64,000 nucleotides of DNA, taken from positions 1,674,001 through 1,738,000 of the forward strand of contig JAULSU010000005.1 of the NCBI GenBank assembly GCA_030512335.1. Reading direction: 5' to 3'. Below the pieces are notes generated by a model. It was not told the origin of the DNA. It worked only from the letters and a program-made list of their open reading frames with translations, and did no database searches. The stretch comes from Immersiella caudata. Taxonomy: Eukaryota; Ascomycota; Sordariomycetes; Sordariales; Lasiosphaeriaceae. Below are positions 9,685 through 20,315 of the stretch, piece after piece (the stretch's first letter is position 1; the number at the start of each line of letters is the position of its first letter). A program made the position numbers and the translations under genes.

Positions 9685-11880
9685 TCAAATTCGTTTGGTG
9701 AACTCTAGGAAGAGAAGGTTATCACAATCATTAGATGTGCGTCTGGAGTATTCCAGTATTACCCCCGGTTGTACGCGTGTAGGAATGTGCCCTTTCGTTG
9801 CAAGACAAAACGTCACGGTAGGCCCCGCCGACCCAGCCAGACCATCATCCATCCACCCATGCATGTACGTCTCGCCGATGAACGTGTACCGCTCAGGAGC
9901 AAACCTCGTGTGACGGACCACATAGAGCATGCACCCTCCCGCCAGCGCCAGGATGCAGTCCTCGACCTCGGCATGGGCAGGAACCATGCAGATGTACCCC
10001 CGCTGCGTTAAGGCAGGCCGCCGTCCTTGGAGGAGATCACGGCGCATCTGGAGGCGGGATTTCTCCTTGTAGTCCAAATCCGCGACGGCATCCGAGCCTT
10101 CGATAAATCCACGTGCGGCATCCTCGACGGGCAGCGAGGCCAGTTGCTCCAGCCCCTTGGCAGGTCGGGTGTGATGGACTGTGTGGGGGTCGAAATCGAT
10201 GTCGAAGGTGAGGGTTCTCAGGGCGGCGAGCAGCATGGGTTCCCCGAGTGCCAGGGGATTCTGCACGTCCGGATACAAGTCCCGCTTTGGGCGGTGGGGA
10301 TAGACGGGACGGCTATCGACGATGGGGAAGTTGAGGTGTGGTGAGTCACAGAGCTCATCAAGCCAGCGGGTGATGGTTGACAGATTGGGGGGCTCCTCGA
10401 TTGGAGGAGGGTCGCCGACGAGGGAGACAATCATGTCGAGGTAAATGCCTTGGACGTGCAGCCCGAAGTCGGTGTTGGTGGTTTTACTTGCGACGATGGG
10501 AGGAAGAGGCTGTGAAAAGGGGGCAGGGTATTCGGATGGCCAGGGGGAGTATGTCGGTCGGGTTGGGGAGGAGACCCTGTAGAGCCAGCTCTGGGGGGTG
10601 TCAGCCATGTAGGAGGGAAAGGGGTATGTCGACATACACCGATTGGCGTCACACCCGGGACGTTGAGGATAACGGGCGGTAGATTCCGAACACTTTCCCC
10701 GAATCGCTCCAGTCCGGCACCCATGAGGGGCATGCCGGGCCATCTGGGTTAGGTGGATGAACAAGACTGAGAAAGTCCAGAGACCGGGACATGCCTGGCA
10801 TGCACGCCGCCACGCTGGTGAAGACTTCGGTGGTTGACTGGTTGTAGTCAACCGTGAGAAATGGGCTCGCACGCAGTGGCTCCTCGAGGAAACCTAGAAG
10901 CGCAAATACCTTGTCGCGGGGGTCCGTGGCGAGACGGCTTCTTAGCGGTGCCAGAATCTGGTAGATGCCGAGCGGAGGCCGGTCAAAGCTGGCAGCAGTG
11001 ACCCGTTCGTACAGCGATGGTACCTCGGGTGGCGGGAGCTGGTATTCATTTTGAGGTTCCCCGTCGCCATGACAAGCCCCATCGGGCGCGACAGGAAATC
11101 GACGTCTTTGGCATCGCTGTGCATGATGAGCTTAGCGAGGAAGATAGCGTCGCGAAGGCACTGGTGTGTGAAGGTCGTGTCGCCGCAGAGGAAGGTTCTT
11201 TCGATGTCCGCTCCGGGCATGCAGTATTCCTGCACTGTCCAGACGCGCCGCCAATACTTGCGCATCTCGACAAAACGGGAAAATTCCATCCATGCTTCGC
11301 GATCGACCAAGTAGCCATCCCGGCCCAGAACACCGACTTCGTAAAGCCAGGCTTGGGATGCACTGTACAACTCTTCCACATTGGGTAGGTATCTTTCCGT
11401 GAACGGCACGACGAGTTTGTGCCACTTGTTCAGGTTTTCGATGCAGGTCCTGCTGGATTCGTCATGCTTGCCCAGCCAAATATCGATGTGGGATGCGCCT
11501 TTGTAGATGTCGCCCATTCTGCGCACTTGGGCATTTTTCTCTGCGACGTCGTGCTGGTTGATGCACACCGCATCGGCCCAAATCATGGGTGCGGGCGACT
11601 GCAGCTGCGTGATGGTGTCGATGAAATTGGCGAGATTCGCTGTGACAAGAGCTCTCTTGCCATTGACAAAGATTTTCTTCATGCCGCCGGACGCAGCGCT
11701 GTCGGTGTGCGATGTCCACCCCCACACATACGACAAGGCGTGGTACTCTGGCTGCTCGGATGTCGAAACATGCTTGAGTTCGCAGTGGAGCTGGTCTCCC
11801 GAGCGAAAAAAGTGGGCGAGACGGATTTCGTCATCCTTGAGCGACTTGTGGACCGCTGAGGAGTGATTTGAGCCTCTCGA
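9685..11880 (-). pseudogene. HET-domain protein, frame-broken
   Basis: From about 11880 the minus strand reads DEIRLAHFFRSGDQLHCEL, EYHALSYVWG, IWADAVCINQHDVAEK and WRRVWTVQEYCM, the canonical HET core. A frame change near 11050-11080 leads into ATDPRDKVFALLGFLEEPL and CPSWVPDWSD. A clear intron (10591-10654, GTGTGA donor, CTGAC branch) leads to the C-terminal half: GLHVQGIYLDMI, ALTQRGYICMVPAHAEVED and FIGETYMHGWMDDG. There is no in-frame ATG before YVWG; the frame runs into the Helo-like unit upstream. The break at 11060 might be a poor intron (GTCGAT donor, CCAG acceptor, phase-compatible), but the missing start argues for decay or for a former fusion with 11831-12483. Confidence 0.7.
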
Positions 11881-12483
11881 TCTCGTCCAAAATGTGAGCT
11901 GTGTCGTCCTTCAGTTGGTCCGTATCTGACTTGATCCCGGCGGCCGTTTCTCTGATGTCCGCCGTGTCATGTTTTATTGACCGGCTGACGATGCTTTCGG
12001 GCGAGGTTTAGGACGGAGTAACTGAGAGATAAAAGCTGTGCAATACCTACAGGGTTGAGATTTCCAGCGACATTTGCAGCGTTCTTCCATGAGCTTCTAG
12101 TTCCCTGTTCAGCGCGACCACTTCCCCGTGCCCGCTCAAGGCCCAGTTGAGAAGTCCCCGTCGCCGTCCGCTTTCGTATTTGGTGAGAAGCTCGTTGAGC
12201 TCGGCGATGATCTTGTTACAGCTTCCCAGTACGCTCCTCGTCTGGATGAGAATTGTGTCGGGCAGGCGTGACGCCACGTCGTTTCCTCACCAAAGTCGTC
12301 CTGAAGGATGCCGATGGTCATTTCGAGCTCCGAGAGCTGTGCTGCTGTTGCGACCAAATCGCTCTTCGCGTCCCGCACGCGTCGCACAAACTGCGAGATG
12401 AGCTTGGACGTCGAAGCGACACCGGAAATGATACCCACGCACCCGGCGGTGATGGGGGTTCCATGGTGAGCCCGCGTCGCCAT
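11831..12483 (-). pseudogene. Helo-like/STAND N-terminal domain unit, frame-broken
   Basis: ATG at 12483 begins MATRAHHGTPITAGCVGII, followed by SKLISQFVRRVRDAKSDLVA and ELEMTIGILQDD, as in the fungal N-terminal domain of STAND proteins (Helo-like, PF17111-type). The frame changes near 12265-12290 with no usable intron, then reads LIQTRSVLGSCNKIIAEL and LLNWALSGHGEVVALNREL. A 57-base intron (11994-12050) joins the coil DTADIRETAAGIKSDTDQL...HILDEIERLKSLL, ending at TGA 11831. That stop overlaps the start of the HET frame, offset by one base, so a single indel would fuse the two into one Helo-like-HET protein. Either a small stand-alone protein or the broken N-terminus of the HET gene. Confidence 0.6.
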
Positions 12484-12814
12484 GCGCGCGCAATTTGGGG
12501 GAGACGGAGGAAATACGGATATTTTCAGGTTTCTTCAATTGATGTTGTTCGTGAGGGGAGAGTCGGATAAGTGAGCTCCAGCCAAGGCTAGCCTAGATTG
12601 GTGCAACTGATTCCTGAGGCAGCCAATCTGGCGGGCGCCAAGACCAATTGCATTCAGCAGCAATTCCTCGCAACCTATACGTTATCACTATCCAAATACA
12701 ATACTACGCCAAAATAACCCCATATTCGCGTCTCAGGTGCGCTCAACTCGCATCAACCCCCGATTGTTCACGCCCCATCTCCACCCGACCAGCTTTCTCC
12801 TTTTCGACTTCACC

Positions 12815-13033
12815 TCAGTCCACAATCGTTGCCCTCACCACGCCCGGAATCCGCACATCCCAGACAAAGTTATTTCCGTTCTGTCGCAGTATCTCGGAGT
12901 GGATTTTGACTAGCATCGAAAAGATGGCGTAGAGGGCAGCAACTCCGACGGTTTTGACGACAAGGTCGAGAACGGCGACGGTTTTGAGCAGCTTGGGTGT
13001 TGGCGCGTGGCTGGCAGGTGTAGTTTCTGCCAT
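12815..13033 (-). CDS. Small hypothetical single-pass membrane protein
   Basis: A 72-codon frame from an ATG at 13033 (MAETTPASHAPTPK). It has a Pro/Thr-rich start, one hydrophobic stretch (VVKTVGVAALYAIFSMLV, about residues 25-42) and a short polar tail ending RATIVD. No family was recognised. Codon use looks plausible for a gene but nothing else supports it, so it could be a chance frame. Confidence 0.35.
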   Translation of the reverse strand: MAETTPASHAPTPKLLKTVAVLDLVVKTVGVAALYAIFSMLVKIHSEILRQNGNNFVWDVRIPGVVRATIVD

Positions 13034-13917
13034 GTTGAATTCTCGGCCTGGTTGGAAAGACGATGTCGCGGGAGGGGCAGTTTTTGTCTCAATCTCGAGT
13101 TGCGTTGGGCGGTTGGGATGTTAAGACTAACGGGAGCGTGACCAAGTGAGAGAATACCTAGATGAGGGGTCAGCGCAGTTAGAAGTAAAAAAGTAAATTG
13201 GGACGGGAAGGCACGTGAGAGAAAATGGAAGTCACCAGCTCCTGTCCAAGGCCGACATGTATCTGATGTCATTAGGTAGGATTTCTTTTTTTTTTTTGGA
13301 TGAAACAAGCGGTGGTCCGTGTCATGTTCCTCCCGCCAGGGATTCCAACCCCTGCGGCCAGCAATGTTCGGGTCATCTACAGGTCCGTCTTGGCCGGAAC
13401 ACCCTGACCTCAACAACAAAATGCATCACTGGAGATCAACGGACCTTCGCAGAATTTGTGTCCTCCATGTAAAAAATGAAAAAAAAAAAAAAAATTTGAA
13501 AAAAAAACTTGGCCCGCAGCGCGCCCTGTACGCACCGACAGGATTGAGCGGCAAGAATTCCCCGAAGATCCCTCAGTAAGGTATCGTCATTTCCAACTAC
13601 TGGCTACCTAGAGACTAGAGAATAACCATTAGCATCTACATCAGAGACACCAAGCTGTCCCGGACGATCTCAAAGTCTTGGGTTCAGTCGAGCCCACCGG
13701 TTGACTTTTTTTTGGCAGCTATGCAGCATCTGAAAATTAGCATACTAGGTATGTCTATCTTATCCTCAATCACTAAACGACTCTCTGGCCTTTGCGCACA
13801 TCTCGGCAAGACGCCGCCCGAATCGACACGACCAATTCTCCAGCTCATAACTTCATCCACACCGCAAAAAAAGAGATCCACAATGCAAACCTACAAAAAA
13901 TAAGTCATTTGACTGGT
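13034..13917. other. Intergenic, no gene seen
   Basis: Contains several A/T homopolymers (13286-13297, 13480-13507) but no frame with recognisable features. It separates the small hypothetical gene from the tRNA. Confidence 0.4.
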
Positions 13918-14003
13918 TGGAGGAGCAGGGGATCGAACCCTGGGCCTTTCGCATACAGAAGAGAGTATGCAAAGCGAACGCTCTACCACTGAGCTACACC
14001 CCC
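13918..14003 (-). tRNA. tRNA-Ala(UGC) with a 14-base intron
   Basis: The minus strand folds as a tRNA: acceptor GGGGGTG...CTCCTCC with discriminator A, D-arm GCTC-AGTGGTA-GAGC, anticodon stem TTCGC/GCGAA with loop TTTGCAT (anticodon UGC once spliced), and T-arm CAGGG-TTCGATC-CCCTG. A 14-base insertion sits one base 3' of the anticodon, the canonical eukaryotic tRNA intron position. One acceptor-stem T-T opposition is seen at pair 6-67. CCA is not encoded, as expected. Confidence 0.92.
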
Positions 14004-14315
14004 TTCTTCGATATTTTACTAGACCACCAAAAGCACATGTATAGCTGTGCGAGGGCCGAAGACAATGAATGCATTATATTGGAGATTGAGCACACGGAAG
14101 CGCGATTACCTCGACTCCACCGTGCTGTCTCCCTATCAGTGGGACAATGTCCTTGAAGCTTCATCCGCAGGAACTTCGCGCTGTAAGCACAATCTTTCTC
14201 TAGATGCGTTTAACATCTGGAGTCAACATGAAGCTCCACGGAGGACGGATCCAAGAAGAGTCAACCTCGGTCGTCACTCCTAGATTCGGCTATTAACCCG
14301 CCTGTCCATCGCTCT

Positions 14316-16058
14316 TCACTCGGCCGTTGCCTCAGACAATGGACCAACCTTGATCTCGAGGACATTTATCGGACGTTGATAACACAGGTCTGGCCTAGCT
14401 TCCTTCTTCACCTTCAAACTGAAAACAACCGGCGTCGTGGCCGATTTTCTAGCGACTTCCCTATTTTTGAAACATGCGGGAATATGCATCGTGACCGAGC
14501 TTTCCAGATCGTTCCCACAAAGGCGTCGCACAAGCTCCTCGGCCCCGCGCGCGCTGCCGAACTTGAGACTTTCTAGTTGACTCTCCAGTAGAACAAGGTT
14601 GACAGGGTTGATAGGATCGTGTCTGATGATTGCGAGTGTGGCCTCCGATGTCGTGTTCCAGCGGAAGCACGCTGCAGAAAAGTTCTCTCGCCAAAAGGGC
14701 AGTTTGATATCATCACCCGGGATAGACGAGACCAGTTGTAGTTGGAAGGACACAATACTCCAGCCCAAGCTCGTACTTTCAGTGCTGATGAACAGGGCAT
14801 CATGATGGTCCCAGTTGGAAAACGGGATGTGTCTCAAATCCTTCTTGATGAATTGCATCTCGGAGTTTATTAGCCTCTCGCTGACGACAACTCGCGGCAT
14901 CAGGACTGCGAAGCGGTAGCCAAGAATTGGATCCTCCCGAAAGTAGAAAGGGTAACGTTTGGGAAGCGTATTGGCGAGGGTTACCGGCTCCTTTGATGGC
15001 TCGATGTAGTGTTCGCCTGTAAACTCCACCAGCCGGCCTGGGTTCGATCTGGCGTACGTTTTGGGCCCAATCTTTCGCACCGAAATTCCGACTGGAATCC
15101 CGGACAGGGTCGCGTGTACCTGCATCACAGTTTCTCCGAGGTCATTGGGTGACCTGTCAACCTTCCAGAGGATGCTCGCACTGGCCTCGGTCTCCAAGAC
15201 AGTCGCTCTGAGAGGGTGGTAAATGGAAGACCCCCAAAGCTCCATCAAGGAGCCACAATACATAAATCTCCTTGGGGAGTCAGCCATAATACCACAGACA
15301 GAAGGACAAGTATTGTCGGTATCGGTCCATGCGAACAGTGTGGCATCGGGCACAGACTGTATAAGAATGGCATGCTGCAAACGGGCGAAAGCCTTGGTGC
15401 GTTCGCCATACCGTGGCGACATGTGAACGTCGAACAGTCCCAAGAGACAGTACGACATGTCTTCGATGCGAGTTGTATATCGCCGTGAAGCCCACGACAT
15501 CCTGCGGGCGACGGGGTAGTCGGATGGGTCCTTGATGTGAAGCAGAAGATCCCGGGGAATGGTGGTGATTTCTTCGAGCAAACGGCTCAGCTCTTCCTTG
15601 TTACCTCTTAATTTCCAGCTGCTGTCGTAAAAGGACACAGACCGAGGGGCGATAAGTTCCTGCAAAGTCCATCCACGGGTGAACCAGCGGCATCGCGGCA
15701 GCGCCGACAAGAGCTCGGCCTCGGGAGATAAATCGGACAAGTAGACGTAGCAGACTTCGGCTTGCTGGTACCAGTGGAACATGGAGTTGATAGCTTCAGA
15801 AAGCTCGGCGCTGCTGCTCTTGTCGATGCAGCAGGTATCGACCCACGCGAAGCCCAATCCAGCGGTAGCGGCCAAGGCGCAAGTCTGCTCGATCTTGAGG
15901 TAGCCCTTCTTGGATTTAGACTTCGGATCCCCGAGCTGCCGGAAGATGACTTCTTCATCTTCCCACGTATGAGATAGAATTGCGTATCGCGGTACCTCGG
16001 AGCCGACGAACTCCTGGGTCGTGCCGACCTCGGAAACATCGAGGAGCCTTATCGACAT
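14316..16058 (-). CDS. HET-domain protein, HET-E type
   Basis: A single exon encoding 580 residues from the ATG at 16058 (MSIRLLDVSEV). The HET domain (about 20-150) has RYAILSHTWEDEEVIF, GYLKIEQTCALA, FAWVDTCCIDKSSSAEL, SMFHWYQQAEVCYVYL and WFTRGWTLQELIAP. It is followed by ARRMSWASRRYTTRIEDMSY and CLLGLFDVHMSPRYGE, the DUF8212 segment found in HET-E/HET-D-like proteins. Unlike HET-E, no NACHT or WD40 repeats follow; the remaining 300 residues are unannotated. HET domains trigger incompatibility cell death when partnered with a recognition module. This one is intact and could act as an effector for another protein. Confidence 0.88.
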   Translation of the reverse strand: MSIRLLDVSEVGTTQEFVGSEVPRYAILSHTWEDEEVIFRQLGDPKSKSKKGYLKIEQTCALAATAGLGFAWVDTCCIDKSSSAELSEAINSMFHWYQQAEVCYVYLSDLSPEAELLSALPRCRWFTRGWTLQELIAPRSVSFYDSSWKLRGNKEELSRLLEEITTIPRDLLLHIKDPSDYPVARRMSWASRRYTTRIEDMSYCLLGLFDVHMSPRYGERTKAFARLQHAILIQSVPDATLFAWTDTDNTCPSVCGIMADSPRRFMYCGSLMELWGSSIYHPLRATVLETEASASILWKVDRSPNDLGETVMQVHATLSGIPVGISVRKIGPKTYARSNPGRLVEFTGEHYIEPSKEPVTLANTLPKRYPFYFREDPILGYRFAVLMPRVVVSERLINSEMQFIKKDLRHIPFSNWDHHDALFISTESTSLGWSIVSFQLQLVSSIPGDDIKLPFWRENFSAACFRWNTTSEATLAIIRHDPINPVNLVLLESQLESLKFGSARGAEELVRRLCGNDLESSVTMHIPACFKNREVARKSATTPVVFSLKVKKEARPDLCYQRPINVLEIKVGPLSEATAE

Positions 16059-16578
16059 GGCATTGGCTGCAGGCCTGACGGACAAGTTGCTCAAGATCAA
16101 AAAACTATGGTGAAGGACTGGCGGAGATAACCGAGCTTGCAATCGCAAGGCAGCAGGACCCTGCTGCGGGGTCTGACAACAGCACAGCCCTCTTGCCGTC
16201 AGGTCCCCATCCTCATTGGCTGGTGGGTAACCTGGGCCCCAAAGAGGGAGTCGGCAACCCCTTTTCGCTAGCTCTTCAACACCTGGGAGCTTCAAATTGT
16301 TTAATTTTTTAATTTTTAATTTTTGATTTTTTTCAGCGGGCGATGCAAATTACTTTTTTGCCTGTGTCAAGAGAGCGACCTGTCCAGGTGATGTCCTTCG
16401 GTAGATTCCCCAGTGGGCCTCAGCTCCATCTCGGCACAAACCCACCTCAACCCACCCCACTCTTCTCGGTCCGCTCCGAGGCGCTAAGCCGAGCGCCCCA
16501 CCATTCACCCCGACGTCACACCTTCCCGCCCCACCTTCCAAACCTCACCTCAACATCACCACCAAAACACCACCCAAA
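16059..16578. promoter_or_regulatory. Divergent promoter, HET gene / cyclic phosphodiesterase
   Basis: About 0.5 kb between head-to-head genes. It includes an AT-rich block near 16298-16333 (runs of tttaatttt) and a CT-rich leader before 16579. No specific site was identified. Confidence 0.35.
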
Positions 16579-17269
16579 ATGCCCGGTTCCTCTCTCTGGC
16601 TCCTCCCTCCCCCATCCCATCCCCTCCACTCAATCCTCTCCACCCTAATAACCACCACCCTCCCCTCCCTCTTCCTTTCCGAATCTTCCTCCTCCACCCT
16701 CGCCCCCCATTTCTTCACCCCCCACATGACGCTCACCTCGGAAATATCACCATCTGTATACGGCAAAAGCCCGCAGGCATGGCTTGATAGCATTCCCTTC
16801 CCGCCCACGAGCGAAGTGCACGTACGGTTCAAGGATGTGACGACGCAGGATGTGTTTTACCGGAGGTGTTACCTGCGGGTGCGAGTTGAGGGGGTACGAG
16901 AGGTGGTCGGGATTGCGAGGGCGAGAGGGGTGGAAGGGGAGGACGAGGTGGGGGAGAAGACGAGGAGGTGGGTTGAGTGGTGGATGGAGGAGTACGGCCC
17001 GCATGTTAGTTTGATGTAGTAAGTTTTTGTTCTGTTGGGGGTATTGTTTTGATTTGAATGGAATTTGGCTAACGGATGTTAGTGGGAGTGTGCCGATGGA
17101 CGAAGATAAAATTGAGAGGGTGGTGAAGGCTGTAGCGGAGGCAGGGATCGAGTTGTCGAAGAGCGCGGATGGGGAGGACGGAGATGGATGGGACGGGGGC
17201 GTGGTTTGGCTGGTACCGACTGATCAACCGATTGCTGAGTGGAAGCCGATTGCGGTCAGGGAACTTTAG
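16579..17269 (+). CDS. CPD1: 2',3'-cyclic-nucleotide 3'-phosphodiesterase
   Basis: Exons 16579-17018 and 17083-17269 (GTAAGT donor, GCTAAC branch, TTAG acceptor) give 208 residues. The protein begins MPGSSLWLLPP and carries the two HxT/S catalytic motifs of the 2H phosphoesterase superfamily: H49-M-T51 (FFTPHMTLTS) and H142-V-S144 (GPHVSLMY). This matches the CPD1 family, which opens ADP-ribose 1'',2''-cyclic phosphate produced during tRNA splicing. Length is typical of fungal members. A small tRNA gene with an intron lies 2.6 kb away, but that is coincidence, not operon-like organisation. Confidence 0.88.
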
Positions 17270-17413
17270 CAGCATCAGCATTGGATCAATGCTTTATGTG
17301 GCAGTCACCGCCGTTACTCGAATTGCAATTGTAACCCGTACGAAAAAAAAAACAGTTTGGCCGACAACCCGAAAGGCTGCAAAAGTTCGAGTTGCCCATC
17401 GCAGAAATGCTAC

Positions 17414-19393
17414 TCAGACGTGTATCAGATACTGCGTCCACTGAGGCGTCAAATAGACAGCCTGTGGCACATCCCTCAGACTTACAAACGCCTCCAACAC
17501 CAAATACACCCTCGCAGCGACGTAGATGCAGCTCGCCATGGCCATCAGGTAAATGGGGATCATGACTATGATGGCGCTAAGAGGTGCAACGAAGTAACGG
17601 AGGCAGTGCTGGAGTCCGTTGCCCCTGTTCTGATTCTTGGAGTCAGGCCCACGAATCCACAACAGGGCGACTTGTACCACTTTCAGCGCCAACCACAGCA
17701 GGCCAGACGAGGCGACGTACACAGTGGAAAGGCGCCACAGATGCCGCTCTGTTTCGGACGGGAAGTAGTCGTTCCAGGCAACGGCGTGAACCCCGCCGTA
17801 CAAGAGGACGCATAGCGCGAAAAAGGCTGTACCTGCTCGGTCGTGGCAGCCCGAGATGAGTTGCCGGCCCGGCCAGTTTGGCACTGCGCTGCCCACGAAG
17901 TCACAGTCTCGCTGCTTTGACTGCGCGGGACGGTACATGTACACAACGTACTGCTCGTCGCCGCAGAGTCCATGTACCTGCAGGAAGGCGGGAGACACGA
18001 CCGCTCTGTACCGGCTCCAGACTGCATGGTGCGCCCGCAAGCTCTGGCAGGCAAGCTCCCAGCGCGTCACCGTCGTCAGGTCGACATACATCCCGAGCGA
18101 GGGCCGTGGTCTCGCATACCGCGAGCCCACGGCGCTGAGGGCAGCAGTAGGGTTGGGGGCGAATCCGAACGGAAAGAGAATGTCTCCGCCGCGCAGCGTG
18201 ACGGCAGCCTTGGGCGATTCTATGTCTGCATCCCAGCCATCAAGGATGGTGAAGGAGCCGACATCCTCGTTGTCCGCCCTGGTTGAGGATGAGCTGGAGG
18301 CAACAGGGCCGCGTCGATGGCGGCAGCTCACTATCCGTAAGGATGCTGACAGGTTCTCTTCCTCCTCGCCGCGCGGGACAAAATGCAAGATGTCGCTCAT
18401 CTCGGACGGCGCGGTGTCGCGGCGGTGTCTCCCGCTGAGGCTGCGTCGACTGAACATGCACATAGCTGCGACTAGCGGCCGCATCCCCCGGCCCCAATCG
18501 AGCACCATGGGATGTTCGACATCGAGAGGCTTATTCCACCACAGGACGTACGTGACGAGTGCGCATGCCACATGCGCAACCGTGTTGAGCTCGAGTAAGG
18601 TCAGCGGTAAGTGGTTGGCAGCGCGGGCAGCACACTCGACGGCCAGCCAGCCGGCTTGCAGCAGCACCAGCACCTTGGCCACGCCGTTGGCTTTGCTCTT
18701 GTCGCGGATGAGGTCCACGGAGATGGACGGCAGCGTCCCAAGCTCTGCCAGCACTGCGATTCCGCTGGCCGTCAAGTGCAGGCGCGGCGAACCTTCCATG
18801 TATGCGTTCTCGCCTTCGTCGTCCGTGTCGACCGCGAAGCCGCCCATAACGGCGAAAAAGCTGTGCGTCATGTCCCATGCCGTGCTGGTCGCCTGCGGTT
18901 TATCCTGCACGAGACCATTAGAAAGAATCCAAGGTGTCCAGGAGAATACCAAGAGCAAACCTTTTCGCGCAGGCCCTGGGCCTTTGCTACGTCGTCAGTC
19001 AGCCGCCTAGCTGCCCTCCACTGCGACCATGCGGTATACACTACTAGCTCCGGCGCGAATATGCCAATCAGCACCCAGGCGAGCTTTCTGGGGAATTCCA
19101 GGTGCCACCAAGGTGTTCTTGGCCCCGGCCGCGGGGGAATGTTGAGATGGAGGGCAGTATACACGCAGAGAGAAAGCGTGGCCAGACAGCTGACGACCAG
19201 TCGAAACGTCCCTCGCGTGGCGGGCTCCGGCCTGGTGAATGGTTTAGTTTCTGTCCTCTTGTGATATGTACGCGCCGATGAAAGTGCGGCGTACTCACAT
19301 CCACCCTGTGGGGTTGGTTGAAGAGGTGCCTGACGAACCCGGCACCAATCCGCTGTCGTTCCCAGGCCAGGGCCTAAACCACTGGTCCCCCAT
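17414..19393 (-). CDS. Large conserved fungal integral membrane protein
   Basis: Three exons, 19393-19299, 19231-18961 and 18904-17414, give 618 residues. Intron donors are GTGAGT and GTTTGC; both junctions keep the frame. It starts MGDQWFRPWPGNDSG, then GWMPEPATRGTFRLVVSCLA (TM), LAWVLIGIFAPELVVYTAW (TM), AWDMTHSFFAVMGGFAVD, LLELNTVAHVACALVTYVLW and NKPLDV, and finishes QAVYLTPQWTQYLIHV. This order is that of a large family of fungal plasma-membrane-like proteins of unknown function (often annotated only as integral membrane protein). I count roughly 7-8 hydrophobic segments. The function is unknown. Confidence 0.8.
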
Positions 19394-20315
19394 TGGGATC
19401 TTATGTTTTATGATAATTCTGCTTCGAACGGTTGGCTAGGTTGACATGGCTCAGGTTCTTGTTTGGCATTCGCGATGGGTTGATAACCTACCGCAAGGGA
19501 GAACGACCGGGTTTTTGGTCCTTAGATGTTTTTCAACCATGGGCGTGGAATCCTGAAGCGGTTGGCGGGGTCCAGGGGCAGCACTCAACGTGCAGCTGTC
19601 CCAATCCGGCAGCACGCGCCCAGCACGAGATGAGAGTAATCTTCCGTTGATAGGGGAGAGGTCAGAGCCACAATCCTCCATGATCGTGTGGCTGGACAAG
19701 TGAAAACGCCAGAGTGACAACGCCACGTTCTCCGTGCATCCATTCTGCTTCGCCATGCTGCGGTCGGACGGTGGATAGGTACACAACACCCCGGTCGAGG
19801 CCTCAGCCGTTGTCAGAGAACAAAGCGAGTCGTCGGGCGTGGCTGTCTGGGGCCGCACCTGCAATTGCTGATTGGGCCAACCGGATCTACCTCGCCCAAT
19901 GACGCGGGCCACACTTTCGGTGAGCGGGCAGGGGTGGGGCCTGACAACCCAGCGGGCGATTCGACCATTCCTTCTTCGATGGTTCTCTGCCCGCATGGAA
20001 GCCGTTGGGGGTCCCATTCCACCAATCTTCCCCCACCGTTCCCCATCCTCAGCCATGCCGCTCCGATTCTGTTTTAACGGCCGCCCCGGCGACCCTGCGC
20101 TTGGCCTTTTGTCCCTTACAGCAAAGCTCTAGTATGCAACCTTCATTCGCGCCCGAGATTGCACGCCTCACGCTGCCCTGTGAAGCGCAGCCGCACGTGG
20201 CAGCTCCTGGCAGCCACTCTGTCGAGATCTCGTCATCCATAAGGAGCGGGAATCGCCCTCTCTCCTCCCCAGATGACACAGCACGACCGAAACAAAACCA
20301 CCAGCCTCCATCACC
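19394..20315. promoter_or_regulatory. Divergent promoter region
   Basis: About 0.9 kb between divergent membrane-protein genes. Several open frames exist on both strands (for example near 19451-20056) but none shows a recognisable domain, and they overlap one another, so I treat them as chance. Confidence 0.4.

Noticed and set aside
9229..9688. Proline/Thr-rich minus-strand frames opposite the DM13 gene
   Set aside because: They mirror the Gly-rich codons of the DM13 tail; the spliced DM13 protein fully explains the region.
19451..20056. 201-codon minus-strand frame between divergent genes
   Set aside because: No domain, overlapping frames on both strands, and a position in a likely promoter.
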